Positions 17,877 through 26,670 of a stretch of DNA of 64,000 nt are shown here, piece by piece; the stretch's first letter is position 1; the number at the start of each line of letters is the position of its first letter. The DNA lies in contig NZ_CP068595.1 of NCBI RefSeq assembly GCF_016772475.1, positions 682,001 through 746,000 on the forward strand. The letters run 5' to 3'. Source of the stretch: Paenibacillus sonchi (GTDB taxonomy: Bacteria; Bacillota; Bacilli; Paenibacillales; Paenibacillaceae). The position numbers and the translations under genes are program-made. The notes below the pieces were generated by a model. That model was not told the DNA's origin, did not search any database, and saw nothing but the letters and a program-made list of their open reading frames with translations.

Positions 17877-18194
17877 TTACTGATGTTTTGCAACAATATT
17901 CTTAAGGGAATCCTTGGAGTTGAGTCCAACAACTTTGTCCACAGGCTGGCCGTCTTTGAAGAAGATCAGGGTAGGAATACTCATAACTCCAAAACGGGAA
18001 GCTGTTTCCGGATTTTCATCAACGTTCAGCTTGGCAATTTTCACATCGTCTCCCAGTTCGGTGGACAGTTCCTCCAGAATTGGGGCAAGCATTTTGCAAG
18101 GGCCGCACCAAGGTGCCCAGAAATCTACAACAACAGTACCTTGACCTTCAACTTCACCCACAAAGGATTGGTCAGACACGTTCACGATAGCCAT
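17877..18194 (-). CDS. trxA: Thioredoxin
   Basis: A 105-residue cytosolic dithiol oxidoreductase. The active site is WCGPC (Cys30, Cys33) after VVDFWAP, and the cis-Pro loop is VMSIPTLIFF. Length and sequence are those of the housekeeping thioredoxin. GGAGGAACTATATC precedes the ATG, and a sigma-A promoter is at 18277-18305. Monocistronic, since a terminator follows. Confidence 0.96.
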   Translation of the reverse strand: MAIVNVSDQSFVGEVEGQGTVVVDFWAPWCGPCKMLAPILEELSTELGDDVKIAKLNVDENPETASRFGVMSIPTLIFFKDGQPVDKVVGLNSKDSLKNIVAKHQ

Positions 18195-18276
18195 GATATA
18201 GTTCCTCCTTTAAGTTGTACGAAGCTTCCATCCGCTTCTATAACCCATAAGCCTAGTGTGGCGAATTCACTCCGAA

Positions 18277-18305
18277 ATTATAACGGGATAAAATGTTTCA
18301 TGTAA
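18277..18305 (-). promoter_or_regulatory. Sigma-A promoter of trxA
   Basis: TTACAT (18305-18300) and TATAAT (18282-18277) on the minus strand with a 17-bp spacer, about 80 bp before the trxA start. The remaining gap up to 18545 is AT-rich and holds no gene that I can support. Confidence 0.6.
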
Positions 18306-18545
18306 TATGATAACCAGATTACCATTTACCGACACATCCACAGTATAACATATTAACAATGATTTTGTATAATGTTTTATGAAATTAAATTGCACAAAAT
18401 CAAATACTTCCCACGCAGTCTCTTCTTTACAAGGCCGCAGGGAGTTCGTATACTTGAGGAAAACGCATTAATTGTCAATGACTTCTCTCACACGTCTAAC
18501 TGTAACCCACTAATTGCAGTCATGCAACTGCAAGGAGGAAAAAAG

Positions 18546-18701
18546 ATGGATGTCAACGCGCACACACGCGACCCGCGGGAGCATGTCAACGAGGAGCCGC
18601 GCAATGACCTTGGCGATTTGCTCGCCGGCTTCTTCGGCATGACGGGCTTTATGACCGTCGTTTTCTTCGGCATGGTGATTATCAAGTTTTTATCCGAGTA
18701 A
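18546..18701 (+). CDS. Small single-span membrane protein, unknown function
   Basis: A 51-residue protein. A charged N-terminus (THTR-type, DPREHVNEEPRNDLGD) is followed by one hydrophobic helix (LLAGFFGMTGFMTVVFFGMVIIKFL, about 24-48, shown here as the span). GCAAGGAGGAAAAAAG immediately upstream of the ATG is a strong ribosome site, which supports expression and this start over the open frame back to 18372. It is convergent with dnaI, with a terminator between. I do not recognise the family. Confidence 0.7.
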   Translation: MDVNAHTRDPREHVNEEPRNDLGDLLAGFFGMTGFMTVVFFGMVIIKFLSE

Positions 18702-18733
18702 CTCTTCACCCACATGCTTTTCAGCTGGGCAAC

Positions 18734-18778
18734 AGCAAAATCCGGCCCTTCCGTTTAAGGAAGAAGCCGGATTTTGCT
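18734..18778. terminator. Bidirectional terminator between the small membrane gene and dnaI
   Basis: AGCAAAATCCGG pairs with CCGGATTTTGCT, with CCTTCC/GGAAG pairing in the loop. It separates two convergent genes. Confidence 0.75.
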
Positions 18779-18790
18779 GCTTTAGCACTA

Positions 18791-19747
18791 TTATCTTACC
18801 GTTCCCCGCTGGTTCTCGCCATAAAGCGGAATGACATCCACAAACGGAGCAATCCGGTCCATCAGCCGTTGGCCTTTGTAGATCTCCTCGCCGTCCTTGC
18901 TCGTAATGCTCAGATGCTTCTCCAGACCGTCCAAAGGATAATTCGAAGTGTAAAAGGTCGGCTTGCGGTTCATCCGGTGGTTCAGAATCGCCCCCAGCAC
19001 ATGGTCGCGGGCCCATGGATTCAGGTTCTCCGCCCCGATATCGTCAAAGATCAGCAGATCACAGTTCTTCATCGTGTCGACCATTTCTTTCAGCTTCTGA
19101 TTATCCATCATGATCAGCTTCAATTCCTCGATGAAATCAGGCATGTAGACGATGACGCCGCTGTACCCGGCAATCGCCAGTTCATGCAGCATATAGCACA
19201 TCAAAAAGGTTTTGCCTGTCCCAAAAGAGCCCTGCAGGTATATCCCCCGCGAGGTCAGCCCGTTCTCCTTCGCCCCTGCAATATAATCAAATATACGATT
19301 CACGGCTGAGACCCGGCGGGGGTCCTTACCCATAATGTCAATTTCATCATAGCCGCCATTCAGCACACGCTCATCCACATAAAAGCTGCGGATGCGCTTG
19401 CGGATGCTGTCCTGATTATCCTGGGCAATCTTAAGATTGCAGGCCGTCTTCCGCTCGTACAGATCTGCCATACCGCCTACAGTCTCTACGGTAAGCTTGC
19501 TGTAGTGGCCCTGGAAGTCGTTCGGGCACTTCTCCAGGCCCGGACAATTCGCACAGTGGCGGCTTTCTTCCACATATTGATACAGGCGGCTCAAGTGAAG
19601 CCGCAGCCGCGATTCGTCCAGCTCGGGATGCTCGGCCTGAAGCTGCTTCACCAGAGGATGGTTCAGCAGGTTCTGCTCAAGATCGCGGGAGCGCTGGCGG
19701 AGCGCGGAATTATTCATCGAACGCAGCACTTCGCCCATAGACTCCAT
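18791..19747 (-). CDS. dnaI: Primosomal protein DnaI (helicase loader)
   Basis: A 318-residue AAA+ ATPase that loads the replicative helicase at the origin and at restarting forks. The N-terminal zinc-binding domain has HCANCPGLEKC (residues 64-74) and a further Cys at 103. The ATPase has Walker A GSFGTGKT (173-180) and Walker B LLIFDDIG (231-238), with arginine-finger region RDHVLGAILNHRM. It sits 18 bp downstream of dnaB, the same order as in B. subtilis. Confidence 0.96.
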   Translation of the reverse strand: MESMGEVLRSMNNSALRQRSRDLEQNLLNHPLVKQLQAEHPELDESRLRLHLSRLYQYVEESRHCANCPGLEKCPNDFQGHYSKLTVETVGGMADLYERKTACNLKIAQDNQDSIRKRIRSFYVDERVLNGGYDEIDIMGKDPRRVSAVNRIFDYIAGAKENGLTSRGIYLQGSFGTGKTFLMCYMLHELAIAGYSGVIVYMPDFIEELKLIMMDNQKLKEMVDTMKNCDLLIFDDIGAENLNPWARDHVLGAILNHRMNRKPTFYTSNYPLDGLEKHLSITSKDGEEIYKGQRLMDRIAPFVDVIPLYGENQRGTVR

Positions 19748-19765
19748 AGCCGCACCTCGCTTTCA

Positions 19766-21310
19766 TTACGGCGTCTTGGATACGCCTTTTTTCTTACTGG
19801 CCTTGATTTCAGCGGCCTTCTTCATCATCGCCGCGAACTCTTCCTCCGACACGGTTCCGGCGCTGCCGTCATCCAGGACAATCGGGATCTCCGCTTTGCC
19901 GGAACGGCCGCCGGTTTTGCTGTAGCTGCGCTGGCGCGTCCCGGCTGAGCCAGATGCCCCTGCTGCCGCACCTTTGCCTTTGACCTTGGTCTGGTCCCGG
20001 ATATAACGCACAGCCTTCTCGTACGTGTTCACCTGCTTCACCAGCATGTTCGAGGCAATCGCCTCCACGAAGTTGCGGTTCATCCGCTGATCGCCTGCGG
20101 AAGCTACCATGGTCATCAGATAATGAATGAGTACATTAATCACTTCGCCGCTCAGCTTATAATTGAGATCAATCTTCTCAAATGTATCCATCAGCTGCGT
20201 AGGCACGGCCCCCGGAAAAAAGGTCTGCAGCAGCCGTGTATAAGGCTCATTGCGCAGCATCATATTATATTGGTGAATGTCGCATTTGGACAAAAATTGC
20301 GGCGGCACTTCCACATAATATTCCATTTCGACCGGCTGCTCCATCGGCGGTGTGGAATCATCGCCTTCCACGGAGGCAGCAGAGCGCAGGGCTACCACTT
20401 TTGCCGCCGCAATCTCCCGCTTCTCCTGGCGTTTCATATCCTGCCGGAAATGCTGGCTTGCTTTGTACTGCAGCGCGTCCAGAATCACTTCACCTTCCGG
20501 TGTGAACACCCCGTCCTCATCCAGCAGGCGGGACATATCCTGCGGGCTAAGCTCATATTTGTGGGCTACATAATTGATCATCCCCATCTGGGCATGGTCA
20601 AAGCGCAGCTTCTCGACATGGACACGGTTGGCGGATTCACGCGGAAAGCGCAGGATAATATCACTGTAACCGATCGCCGGTTCCCCGGTTTCCCGCATGC
20701 CGGGTTGCTTGACTGTCGCCACCTCAGCCAGAGCCTGCTCCAGCTCATAGTCAATCACATGGGTATTGAGTTGAAAAATATCATAAAAGGGCAGGGAAAT
20801 ATTCTCTTTGCCGATCGACCTGCGGCCCCATTCCTCCGGTTCCCGGTTCCAGAACTGCTCACGCAGCGACAGTACGGCAAATTTGCCGATCTTGTCACGA
20901 AGCAGCAGCGTCAAATGCTGGGTTGCAAAAAAATCAGCCGGCGACAGCGGCGGCAGCAGTTCGTATTCGTACATATAATCATCGGTTTCCGCTACAAAAA
21001 TCCGGCAGGTCTGCAGCAGCCCCACCGCCTCCAGCCGGGAAGCCTGATCCACTATATATTTGCGGCCTTTCTCATTCGGCTCCACACCCAGCGTCATGAA
21101 CAGACGACGCTGCTGCTCCACCGGAGAATAGCCGATTGCTTCAGCCGGAATATGCTCGAACAGCAGCCGGTACAGGCTGATGGCAAAAGCGCCCACCATC
21201 GGCTGATAGACCGAGCCCAGCATACGTGCATCTACACTGCTTAGACCGAATTCGCGGGAAACGCAGTACCGATGATGTTCGGTGAAATGATGCAGGTTAC
21301 TCATACGCAT
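19766..21310 (-). CDS. dnaB: Replication initiation and membrane attachment protein DnaB
   Basis: A 514-residue primosome protein of Bacillota (not the helicase) that acts with DnaD and DnaI in helicase loading and origin-membrane association. It has two DnaB/DnaD-type helical regions. The C-terminal one includes YELSPQDMSRLLDE and YKLSGEVINVLIHYLMTM. The end is a basic, low-complexity tail (SGSAGTRQRSYSKTGGRSGK, then lysines). GGAGG lies upstream of ATG 21310. It forms an operon with dnaI. Confidence 0.93.
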   Translation of the reverse strand: MRMSNLHHFTEHHRYCVSREFGLSSVDARMLGSVYQPMVGAFAISLYRLLFEHIPAEAIGYSPVEQQRRLFMTLGVEPNEKGRKYIVDQASRLEAVGLLQTCRIFVAETDDYMYEYELLPPLSPADFFATQHLTLLLRDKIGKFAVLSLREQFWNREPEEWGRRSIGKENISLPFYDIFQLNTHVIDYELEQALAEVATVKQPGMRETGEPAIGYSDIILRFPRESANRVHVEKLRFDHAQMGMINYVAHKYELSPQDMSRLLDEDGVFTPEGEVILDALQYKASQHFRQDMKRQEKREIAAAKVVALRSAASVEGDDSTPPMEQPVEMEYYVEVPPQFLSKCDIHQYNMMLRNEPYTRLLQTFFPGAVPTQLMDTFEKIDLNYKLSGEVINVLIHYLMTMVASAGDQRMNRNFVEAIASNMLVKQVNTYEKAVRYIRDQTKVKGKGAAAGASGSAGTRQRSYSKTGGRSGKAEIPIVLDDGSAGTVSEEEFAAMMKKAAEIKASKKKGVSKTP

Positions 21311-21552
21311 CTGCGGATTACCTCCCTCTTTTTCTACACGAATCCATTTAGATTTCTATTCTATCACAAAACCCCGGCCCGGAAATGTAAAAAAAAGTCC
21401 AAATTCAGCGTATATCCCCTTGATATCGACAGCTTGTTCCCCCTTGCTGGCGTTAGCGGAAAATCCGAAAATCCTCTTCGATTCCAAGAAAAAACGGCCT
21501 CGCCAGCCTTGGATAAGGACAGCAGCCGTTCGTATGCACGCGAAGCTCTTTA

Positions 21553-21849
21553 TTAGAACATTTTGTAGCCGCCGAGCCGCAGCTTCTGGATCGTCCAGCC
21601 GCTGAGCACCGCTCCGGCGAGACCGGCAACCCCGGTGAGATAATCCACGAGATGGAAGGTCGACAGATGCTCCCACAGGCTCATGGCGCTACGGTCCCAG
21701 ATCGAATAGACGACCACAGGCAGAATCACAATAACGAACAGATAGGCAGGGAACCAGGTGGTCTTCATTAACATGTTAAGGATAAAGCCAATGCCAAACA
21801 TCATGACAAAGAACAACACGGCCAGAACAAACACAGGAATAAACCCCAT
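21553..21849 (-). CDS. yuiB: YuiB-family membrane protein
   Basis: A 98-residue integral membrane protein with about three hydrophobic segments. It resembles B. subtilis YuiB in FGIGFILNMLMK and the ending AGAVLSGWTIQKLRLGGYKMF (shown across the last helix and tail). The function of the family is unknown. The ATG at 21849 matches the family start and has GAGGGG upstream, though at about 11 bp. The frame is open to 21885. Divergent from hemQ. Confidence 0.75.
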   Translation of the reverse strand: MGFIPVFVLAVLFFVMMFGIGFILNMLMKTTWFPAYLFVIVILPVVVYSIWDRSAMSLWEHLSTFHLVDYLTGVAGLAGAVLSGWTIQKLRLGGYKMF

Positions 21850-22072
21850 CGTACTGCCATCCCCTCTCTCTATAAAGAACCGCACAGCAAACCTTAATTA
21901 ATAGTAAGTTTACTAGAAAAAATGTAGCGAAGCAATGAACATTATCGGAGATTCCGGGTATCCGCCCCATAAGAGCAGGGGTGCGCGTTTGCTCTTGCCT
22001 GCCTGCATGCGATACAATGCAAATAGATCAAACGGATTGTACATATATCCATATGCTAAGGAGTGAGAATAC

Positions 22073-22831
22073 ATGAACGAAGCCGCGTTGACACTGGAGG
22101 GCTGGTATGCCCTGCACGACTTCCGTTCTCTGAACTGGACAGCCTGGACGGCCGCCGATGATGAAGAACGCGCTGTCGCCCTGGAAGAACTGCATGCCTT
22201 CATGCAGGAATGGGGCCCGGTGGAGGAAGCCAAGGAAGGAAGCACTGCAGTGTACTCCATTGTCGGCCAGAAGGCTGATTTCGTGATGATGTTTCTGCGG
22301 GAAAGCCTGGAAGCGCTGAACCAGCTTGAAACCGCCTTTAACAAAATCGCTTTTGCCCAGTATACCACCAAGTCTTATTCCTATGTCAGCATCGTTGAAC
22401 TCAGCAACTATGCGGCAGGCGGAAGCGCCGGAGACGGCAGTGATCCGATGCAGAACCCCCACGTAGCCGCCCGCTTAAAGCCTGTTCTCCCGCAAACGAA
22501 GCATATTTGCTTCTATCCGATGAACAAAAAACGCGAGCTTGCGGACAACTGGTATATGCTCGATATGGAGAAGCGCCGCGAGCTGATGTATTCGCACGGG
22601 TTAATCGGACGCGGATATGCCGGCAAAGTGAAGCAGATCATCACCGGCTCTGTCGGCTTCGATGACTGGGAGTGGGGCGTCACCCTCTTTGCCGATGATG
22701 CGCTCCAATTCAAGAAGCTGGTCTATGAGATGCGCTTTGACGAAGTCAGTGCCCGCTACGGCGAATTTGGCCCGTTCTATGTCGGGAATCTGCTGACACC
22801 GGACACCTTTGAAGAACTGCTGAAGCTGTAG
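22073..22831 (+). CDS. hemQ: Coproheme decarboxylase (HemQ)
   Basis: A 252-residue chlorite-dismutase-family enzyme. HemQ uses hydrogen peroxide to convert coproheme III to heme b, the last step of the Gram-positive coproporphyrin-dependent pathway. Visible features are the catalytic-loop Tyr in CFYPMNKKR, the proximal heme histidine in YSHGLIGR and the family ending [19 protein letters not shown] lies upstream of the ATG. A terminator follows at 22856-22891. Heme made here would feed the SDH and oxidase genes in the window. Confidence 0.93.
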   Translation: MNEAALTLEGWYALHDFRSLNWTAWTAADDEERAVALEELHAFMQEWGPVEEAKEGSTAVYSIVGQKADFVMMFLRESLEALNQLETAFNKIAFAQYTTKSYSYVSIVELSNYAAGGSAGDGSDPMQNPHVAARLKPVLPQTKHICFYPMNKKRELADNWYMLDMEKRRELMYSHGLIGRGYAGKVKQIITGSVGFDDWEWGVTLFADDALQFKKLVYEMRFDEVSARYGEFGPFYVGNLLTPDTFEELLKL

Positions 22832-22855
22832 CAGCGCAAAATACCGATAAGTCAT

Positions 22856-22891
22856 AAAGGGAAGGCTCCCTGTCTGAGGGGCCTTCCCTTT
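22856..22891 (+). terminator. Terminator of hemQ
   Basis: AAAGGGAAGGC pairs with GCCTTCCCTTT and is followed by GTTTG, 25 bp past the stop. Confidence 0.8.
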
Positions 22892-23023
22892 GTTTGAGTT
22901 TCTGTATAAATAAATTATTATAATGTTCCCCTACCCTTTCAGCCATTTATGCTATACTGATTGAGTAATAGAATAGGCTCAAAGGGTCGGTCGGCTACCT
23001 CTCGAAGAAGGGAGGGATGCCTT

Positions 23024-23104
23024 GTGACAGTGTTTGAAGCAATGATGATTATGCTTACCTTTGGTTCGCTTATCGTAGCGCTGCTGTCCAATAAACGCAA
23101 ATAG
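23024..23104 (+). CDS. Putative holin-like toxin of a type I toxin-antitoxin system
   Basis: A 26-residue peptide with a start (MTVFEAMMIMLTFG), one hydrophobic helix and a basic tail SNKRK. It matches the pattern of the Hol-Tox family of small holin-like type I toxins. GGGAGG lies 8 bp upstream of the GTG. The mRNA ends in a strong hairpin made of AAATAGACCGC and its complement (23099-23137), which can terminate transcription in both directions. A candidate antisense RNA converges on it. Family membership is by pattern recognition; toxicity is inferred. Confidence 0.65.
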   Translation: MTVFEAMMIMLTFGSLIVALLSNKRK

Positions 23105-23137
23105 ACCGCCCCCCTCGCAAAGGAATGCGGTCTATTT
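23099..23137. terminator. Bidirectional terminator of the toxin mRNA and antisense RNA
   Basis: AAATAGACCGC pairs with GCGGTCTATTT. The symmetric A- and T-rich flanks make it functional on both strands, as in other convergent type I loci. Confidence 0.75.
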
Positions 23138-23238
23138 GTCGTGTCCTGTTTGCCCAGGCCTACCGCCCTTAAAAGCGGCTATTGCAAACAGGGAGTCGTG
23201 TTGGTAGCACGGCTCTCTTTGCATTGTACGTCTTATCT
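23099..23238 (-). ncRNA. Candidate antisense antitoxin RNA
   Basis: A minus-strand promoter-like pair, TTATTT (23273-23268) and TATAGT (23250-23245) with a 17-bp spacer, could start an RNA near 23238 that runs toward the toxin gene. It would contain a CGTG/CACG hairpin and end at the shared terminator. The plus strand also carries similar GGCTACC (about 22993) and GCCTACC (about 23158) words on either side of the toxin gene, like the interaction repeats of Fst-type loci. The -35 box is weak. Confidence 0.35.
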
Positions 23239-23290
23239 ACCTTTACTATACCACAAGTGGATTTAATAAATAAATATATCCCACTCCAAA

Positions 23291-23572
23291 TTACTCATCT
23301 GACAGATTCTTGCCGTCATCCTCTTCACCGGCATCGCCCTCTTCACGCAAGCCCTCCAGGTATTCCGCCGTCGCCCGGTCGCGGGCCCGGCTCTTGTCCT
23401 TCAGGCGTTCAATTGCCGGCAGAATGAGAATGTCAATCTCCTTCTGGATATTATAGGCGAGATCGTAACGGCTCTGATCCTCCAGATAAGTCCCGGCCTC
23501 AATCAGCCCGTTATACCGGTCCAGCTCCTCACGCGTCAGCAGTCCGCGAACTTGTACGCTGCAGTGGCGCAT
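23291..23572 (-). CDS. Hypothetical helical protein downstream of ndh
   Basis: A 93-residue soluble protein, predicted mostly helical and highly charged (RYDLAYNIQKEIDILILPAI; acidic tail EEGDAGEEDDGK). It begins 1 bp after the ndh stop on the same strand, so it is almost surely translated from the ndh mRNA. The ribosome site is modest (AAGGAAG about 12 bp upstream). No motif suggests a function, and I do not recognise the family. Confidence 0.6.
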   Translation of the reverse strand: MRHCSVQVRGLLTREELDRYNGLIEAGTYLEDQSRYDLAYNIQKEIDILILPAIERLKDKSRARDRATAEYLEGLREEGDAGEEDDGKNLSDE

Positions 23573-23573
23573 C

Positions 23574-24767
23574 CTAGAGGAATCTTCCTTTCTTCAGTAC
23601 CAGCGGAATGCCGCCGATGATGAACAGATAACGCATGTCCACAACCTTCTTCAGCTGCGCCGCGGTCCAGCCCTTATATTTCTTGTCGCCCACTACAGCG
23701 ATGCCTTGGCCTTTGCCCAGGGAAGCTACAGTGCCTTTGTTGCTGAAGGCAAATTTCTTCGGCTGCTGGCTGCGGATTGCGGCCACCAGATTATGGGCGC
23801 AGCATTCCCCCTGCTGCATGGCAATTTGTGCCGTCGGGGGATACGGGCGTCCTTCCGGATTAATCATCAGGGAGCCGTCGCCGATAATAAAGATATTCTC
23901 ATGTCCCGGTGCACGCAGATATTCATCTACCTTCACCCGACCGCGCATAGCTTCAAAACCCGCGGCTTCAATCAGACGGTTGCCGCGGATACCGCCGGTC
24001 CAGACGATGGTTGAAGCCTTGATCTCTTCACCCGTCGCAAGGATAACTCCGCCCGGCAGGCATTCCTTGATCGCTACACCGATCTTGAAGGTCACGCCCT
24101 TCTTCGTCAGCACAGTCATGGCATGCTCTACCAATTCAGGGGCGAAGCCCGGCAGTGCCGTCGGAGCAGCCTCCACGTTGTAGATATTGACCATGCTTGG
24201 ATCCACATCGAATTCCTTGCACAGCGCCGGAATACGGTCTGCCAGCTCCGCCACAAATTCAATGCCGCTGAAGCCTGCGCCGCCGACAACAAAATTAATA
24301 TGTTCCTGTGCATTATTTTCATTCTTGTATTTGGCGAATTGATACTCAATATGCTCACGGATCAGCCGCACGGAATTAATGCTGCGGATCGTCAGTGCGT
24401 ACTTGTCCAGTCCAGGTATCCCGAAGGTTTCGGGTTCCCCTCCCAGAGCGATTACAAGATAGTCATAGGACAGCGTGCCATCTTCCAGAATTACCTTTTT
24501 TTGCTGGGTGCGGATTTCCTGTACGGAAGATTTTACGAGATCAATTTTGAATTCATCAATTAATTTTGAAATAGATACGCGGGTATGCTCGATGCTGTCT
24601 GTACCTGCAGCAGGCATATGCAGATGGGTTGTGAAATAGTGATACTCATGGCGGTTAACCAGTGTCACATCAGCTTCATTGTAGTTCAAAGCTTTCTGCA
24701 GCCGCTGCGCGGTCAAAATACCTCCATATCCCGCGCCTAGGATGACGATTTTAGGAATACTGCTCAT
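23574..24767 (-). CDS. ndh: Type II NADH dehydrogenase
   Basis: A 397-residue membrane-associated flavoprotein that passes electrons from NADH to menaquinone without pumping protons. The FAD fold is KIVILGAGYGGILTAQRL (residues 6-23). The NADH-binding fold is FVVGGAGFSGIEFVAELA. The quinone-site signature is PPTAQIAMQQGE, and the FAD-contact is IFIIGDGSLM. The C-terminal membrane-anchoring part ends YLFIIGGIPLVLKKGRFL. It belongs to the same family as B. subtilis Ndh and YumB. Neighbouring yumC and yutJ make this a redox-rich region. Confidence 0.92.
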   Translation of the reverse strand: MSSIPKIVILGAGYGGILTAQRLQKALNYNEADVTLVNRHEYHYFTTHLHMPAAGTDSIEHTRVSISKLIDEFKIDLVKSSVQEIRTQQKKVILEDGTLSYDYLVIALGGEPETFGIPGLDKYALTIRSINSVRLIREHIEYQFAKYKNENNAQEHINFVVGGAGFSGIEFVAELADRIPALCKEFDVDPSMVNIYNVEAAPTALPGFAPELVEHAMTVLTKKGVTFKIGVAIKECLPGGVILATGEEIKASTIVWTGGIRGNRLIEAAGFEAMRGRVKVDEYLRAPGHENIFIIGDGSLMINPEGRPYPPTAQIAMQQGECCAHNLVAAIRSQQPKKFAFSNKGTVASLGKGQGIAVVGDKKYKGWTAAQLKKVVDMRYLFIIGGIPLVLKKGRFL

Positions 24768-25066
24768 GTTCCGGCTCCTTCCAACAGGTGAATCTGTCTA
24801 TGTGTTATTTTTTGTAAAAAAATTCGGTTTCTTTTGTGAATTTATACACTTAAATTCAGAAGAATTTCCAATAAAACTTAAAGGATTTCCAAAATAGCCA
24901 TATCCATTGTAAACCTTAGTATCGTTTTAATCAAATATAATCATACAACAAAATGTCACAATTTTCTGCGGAAATCAAGCCTTTGCAGGTCGGCTCCACA
25001 ATGTTTATAATGTTAGATAAGCCAATATGGCAATTTGAAACTATCAACTCGGAGGTGTAATATTAC
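24768..25066. other. Intergenic region between ndh and yumC
   Basis: This 299-bp divergent gap is AT-rich (many A and T runs between 24800 and 24960) and presumably holds the two promoters. I see no gene, palindrome quartet or riboswitch in it. Confidence 0.5.
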
Positions 25067-26064
25067 GTGACAATAGAGCAATCCGTTCCTATGAGCGATC
25101 TGCTGATCATAGGAGGCGGTCCGGCCGGGATGTTTGCCGCTTTTTACGGCGGAATGCGCCAGGCATCGGTAACCCTTATTGAAAGTATGCCCCAACTCGG
25201 GGGCAGCTTGCTGCTCTTTATCCAGAAAAATATATTTACGACGTGGCCGGGTTTCCAAAAGTCACCGGTCAGGAGCTGGTAGATAACCTTTCCCGCCAAA
25301 TGGAGCTGTTTCAGTCCGATATCCGGCTGGAGGAGAAGGTTGTTTCGCTTAAAAAACAGGACGAACGCCATTTCGTCATTACTACCGATAAAGCGGAATA
25401 TCACAGCAAAACCGTGATCATTACTGCAGGCGTAGGCGCTTTTGAACCCCGCCGGCTGGAGCTTCCCGAAGCGGCGCGTTTCGAAAAAGCCAACCTGCAT
25501 TATTTTGTCAGCGATCTTAATGCGTTCAAGGGCAAAAAGGTGCTGATCAGCGGCGGCGGCGACTCTGCTGTGGATTGGGCACTGATGCTTGAACCCATTG
25601 CTGAGCAGGTTACCCTGATTCACCGCAGGGATAAGTTCCGCGCCCATGAGCACAGTGTGGAGAACCTGATGGCATCCAAGGTCAATGTCATTACGCCTTC
25701 GGAGATTACCGGGCTTCACGGCGAAGAATTCATTACCAGGGTTACCTTGTCCCACATCAAAACCAAAGAAACACAGGAGCTGGAAGTGGACAGTGTTATC
25801 GTTAACTTTGGCTTCGTGTCCTCGCTGGGGCCGATTGCCGAATGGGGCATCGATATTGAGAGCAACTCGATTGTGGTAGACTCCCGAATGGAGACCAGCA
25901 TTCCGGGGATCTTCGCCGCTGGTGATATTACCACGTATCCGGGTAAGCTGAAGCTGATCGCTGTTGGATTCGGAGAAGCGCCTACCGCAGTGAACAACGC
26001 CAAGGTCTATATTGATCCCGAAGCCAAGCTGTCTCCCGGACACAGCAGCAATCTCAAGCTGTAG
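25067..26064 (+). pseudogene. yumC: Ferredoxin/flavodoxin--NADP reductase, YumC type (one frameshift)
   Basis: A thioredoxin-reductase-like ferredoxin--NADP+ reductase split by one frameshift. Frame 1 starts at GTG 25067 (GGAGG upstream) with [20 protein letters not shown] and ESMPQLGG. Adding one G to the G5 run at 25199-25203 continues it as [20 protein letters not shown], the expected family sequence. The rest has the NADPH fold [13 protein letters not shown] and FAD motif [14 protein letters not shown], and lacks the CxxC of thioredoxin reductase. The corrected length of 332 residues equals B. subtilis YumC, an essential protein there, so a sequencing error is more likely than loss. Confidence 0.9.
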
Positions 26065-26088
26065 CCGAACGTTCACCTCTGTTATTCT

Positions 26089-26150
26089 ACAAATAAAAGG
26101 GTATCCTTTCAGGTTGATTGCACTTCAACTTGAAAAGATACCCTATTTGT
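26089..26150. terminator. Terminator between yumC and sda
   Basis: ACAAATA..GGGTATC pairs with GATACCC..TATTTGT, with a second stem AGGTTGA/TTCAACT inside. It lies between convergent genes. Confidence 0.75.
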
Positions 26151-26200
26151 GCCGCTTGCGGTTGAATGATTGATCTGCTGCAAAGGTATGCTCCGGGCTT

Positions 26201-26344
26201 CTAGTGCAGAACCGCATGAACTGGAGAGTGTAAGTTCCGTTTGCGAATTTCAGCGAGCAGCAGAGCGATGAAATCATGCTCTAATTGCAGTTCTATTGCT
26301 CTATGGTAAGAGTCCAAGAGCATCTCATCCGACAATTCAACCAT
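26201..26344 (-). CDS. sda: Sporulation checkpoint inhibitor Sda
   Basis: A 47-residue helical-hairpin protein matching B. subtilis Sda, which binds the sporulation histidine kinases (KinA) and blocks Spo0A activation when replication initiation or DNA integrity is disturbed. The start MVELSDEMLLDSYHRAIELQ matches Sda's LSDE-LL-SY-A pattern, and HDFIALLLAEIRKRNL matches its second helix. AGGTG lies 6 bp before the ATG. A promoter is at 26383-26411 and a cluster of DnaA-box-like sites is just upstream. That is the same arrangement as in B. subtilis, where DnaA controls sda. Confidence 0.85.
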   Translation of the reverse strand: MVELSDEMLLDSYHRAIELQLEHDFIALLLAEIRKRNLHSPVHAVLH

Positions 26345-26382
26345 AACGTTCACCTACCTTTCCTTTATTTGAATCTGAATCT

Positions 26383-26411
26383 ATCATAGCAAACTATTAT
26401 TTTTCGAACAA
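26383..26411 (-). promoter_or_regulatory. Sigma-A promoter of sda
   Basis: TTGTTC (26411-26406) and TATGAT (26388-26383) on the minus strand with a 17-bp spacer, 38 bp before the sda start. Confidence 0.65.
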
Positions 26412-26420
26412 GCGTTCCCA

Positions 26421-26520
26421 CTATCCACAAGCAACTGTGGAGATCCTGTGCATAATATGTTAGTAAAGGCCAAGAAGTCATTCGCCGCACAGTGGACTAT
26501 GGGGATAACAGTTATACACA
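26421..26520. promoter_or_regulatory. Cluster of five DnaA-box-like 9-mers upstream of sda
   Basis: Compared with TTATNCACA: TTATACACA (26512-26520) is perfect. CTATCCACA (26421-26429) and, in reverse, TGTGCATAA (26447-26455) and TGGGGATAA (26500-26508) are perfect or one mismatch away. TGTGGAGAT (26436-26444) is weaker. All lie within 100 bp directly upstream of the sda promoter. The rest of the gap to 26670 shows no gene. Confidence 0.65.
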
Positions 26521-26670
26521 GGATGAATCCGCCGGTATTTTGCCTGAAATATTTTTACATTGTTCATAATTCCGTGGAATTTTTTATCATATATTACCTC
26601 AAGGCTTACACAACTAAACGCAATTCTATCTCATTATTATATTTATCGTCAATTCTTAAAAATTTTTTAA

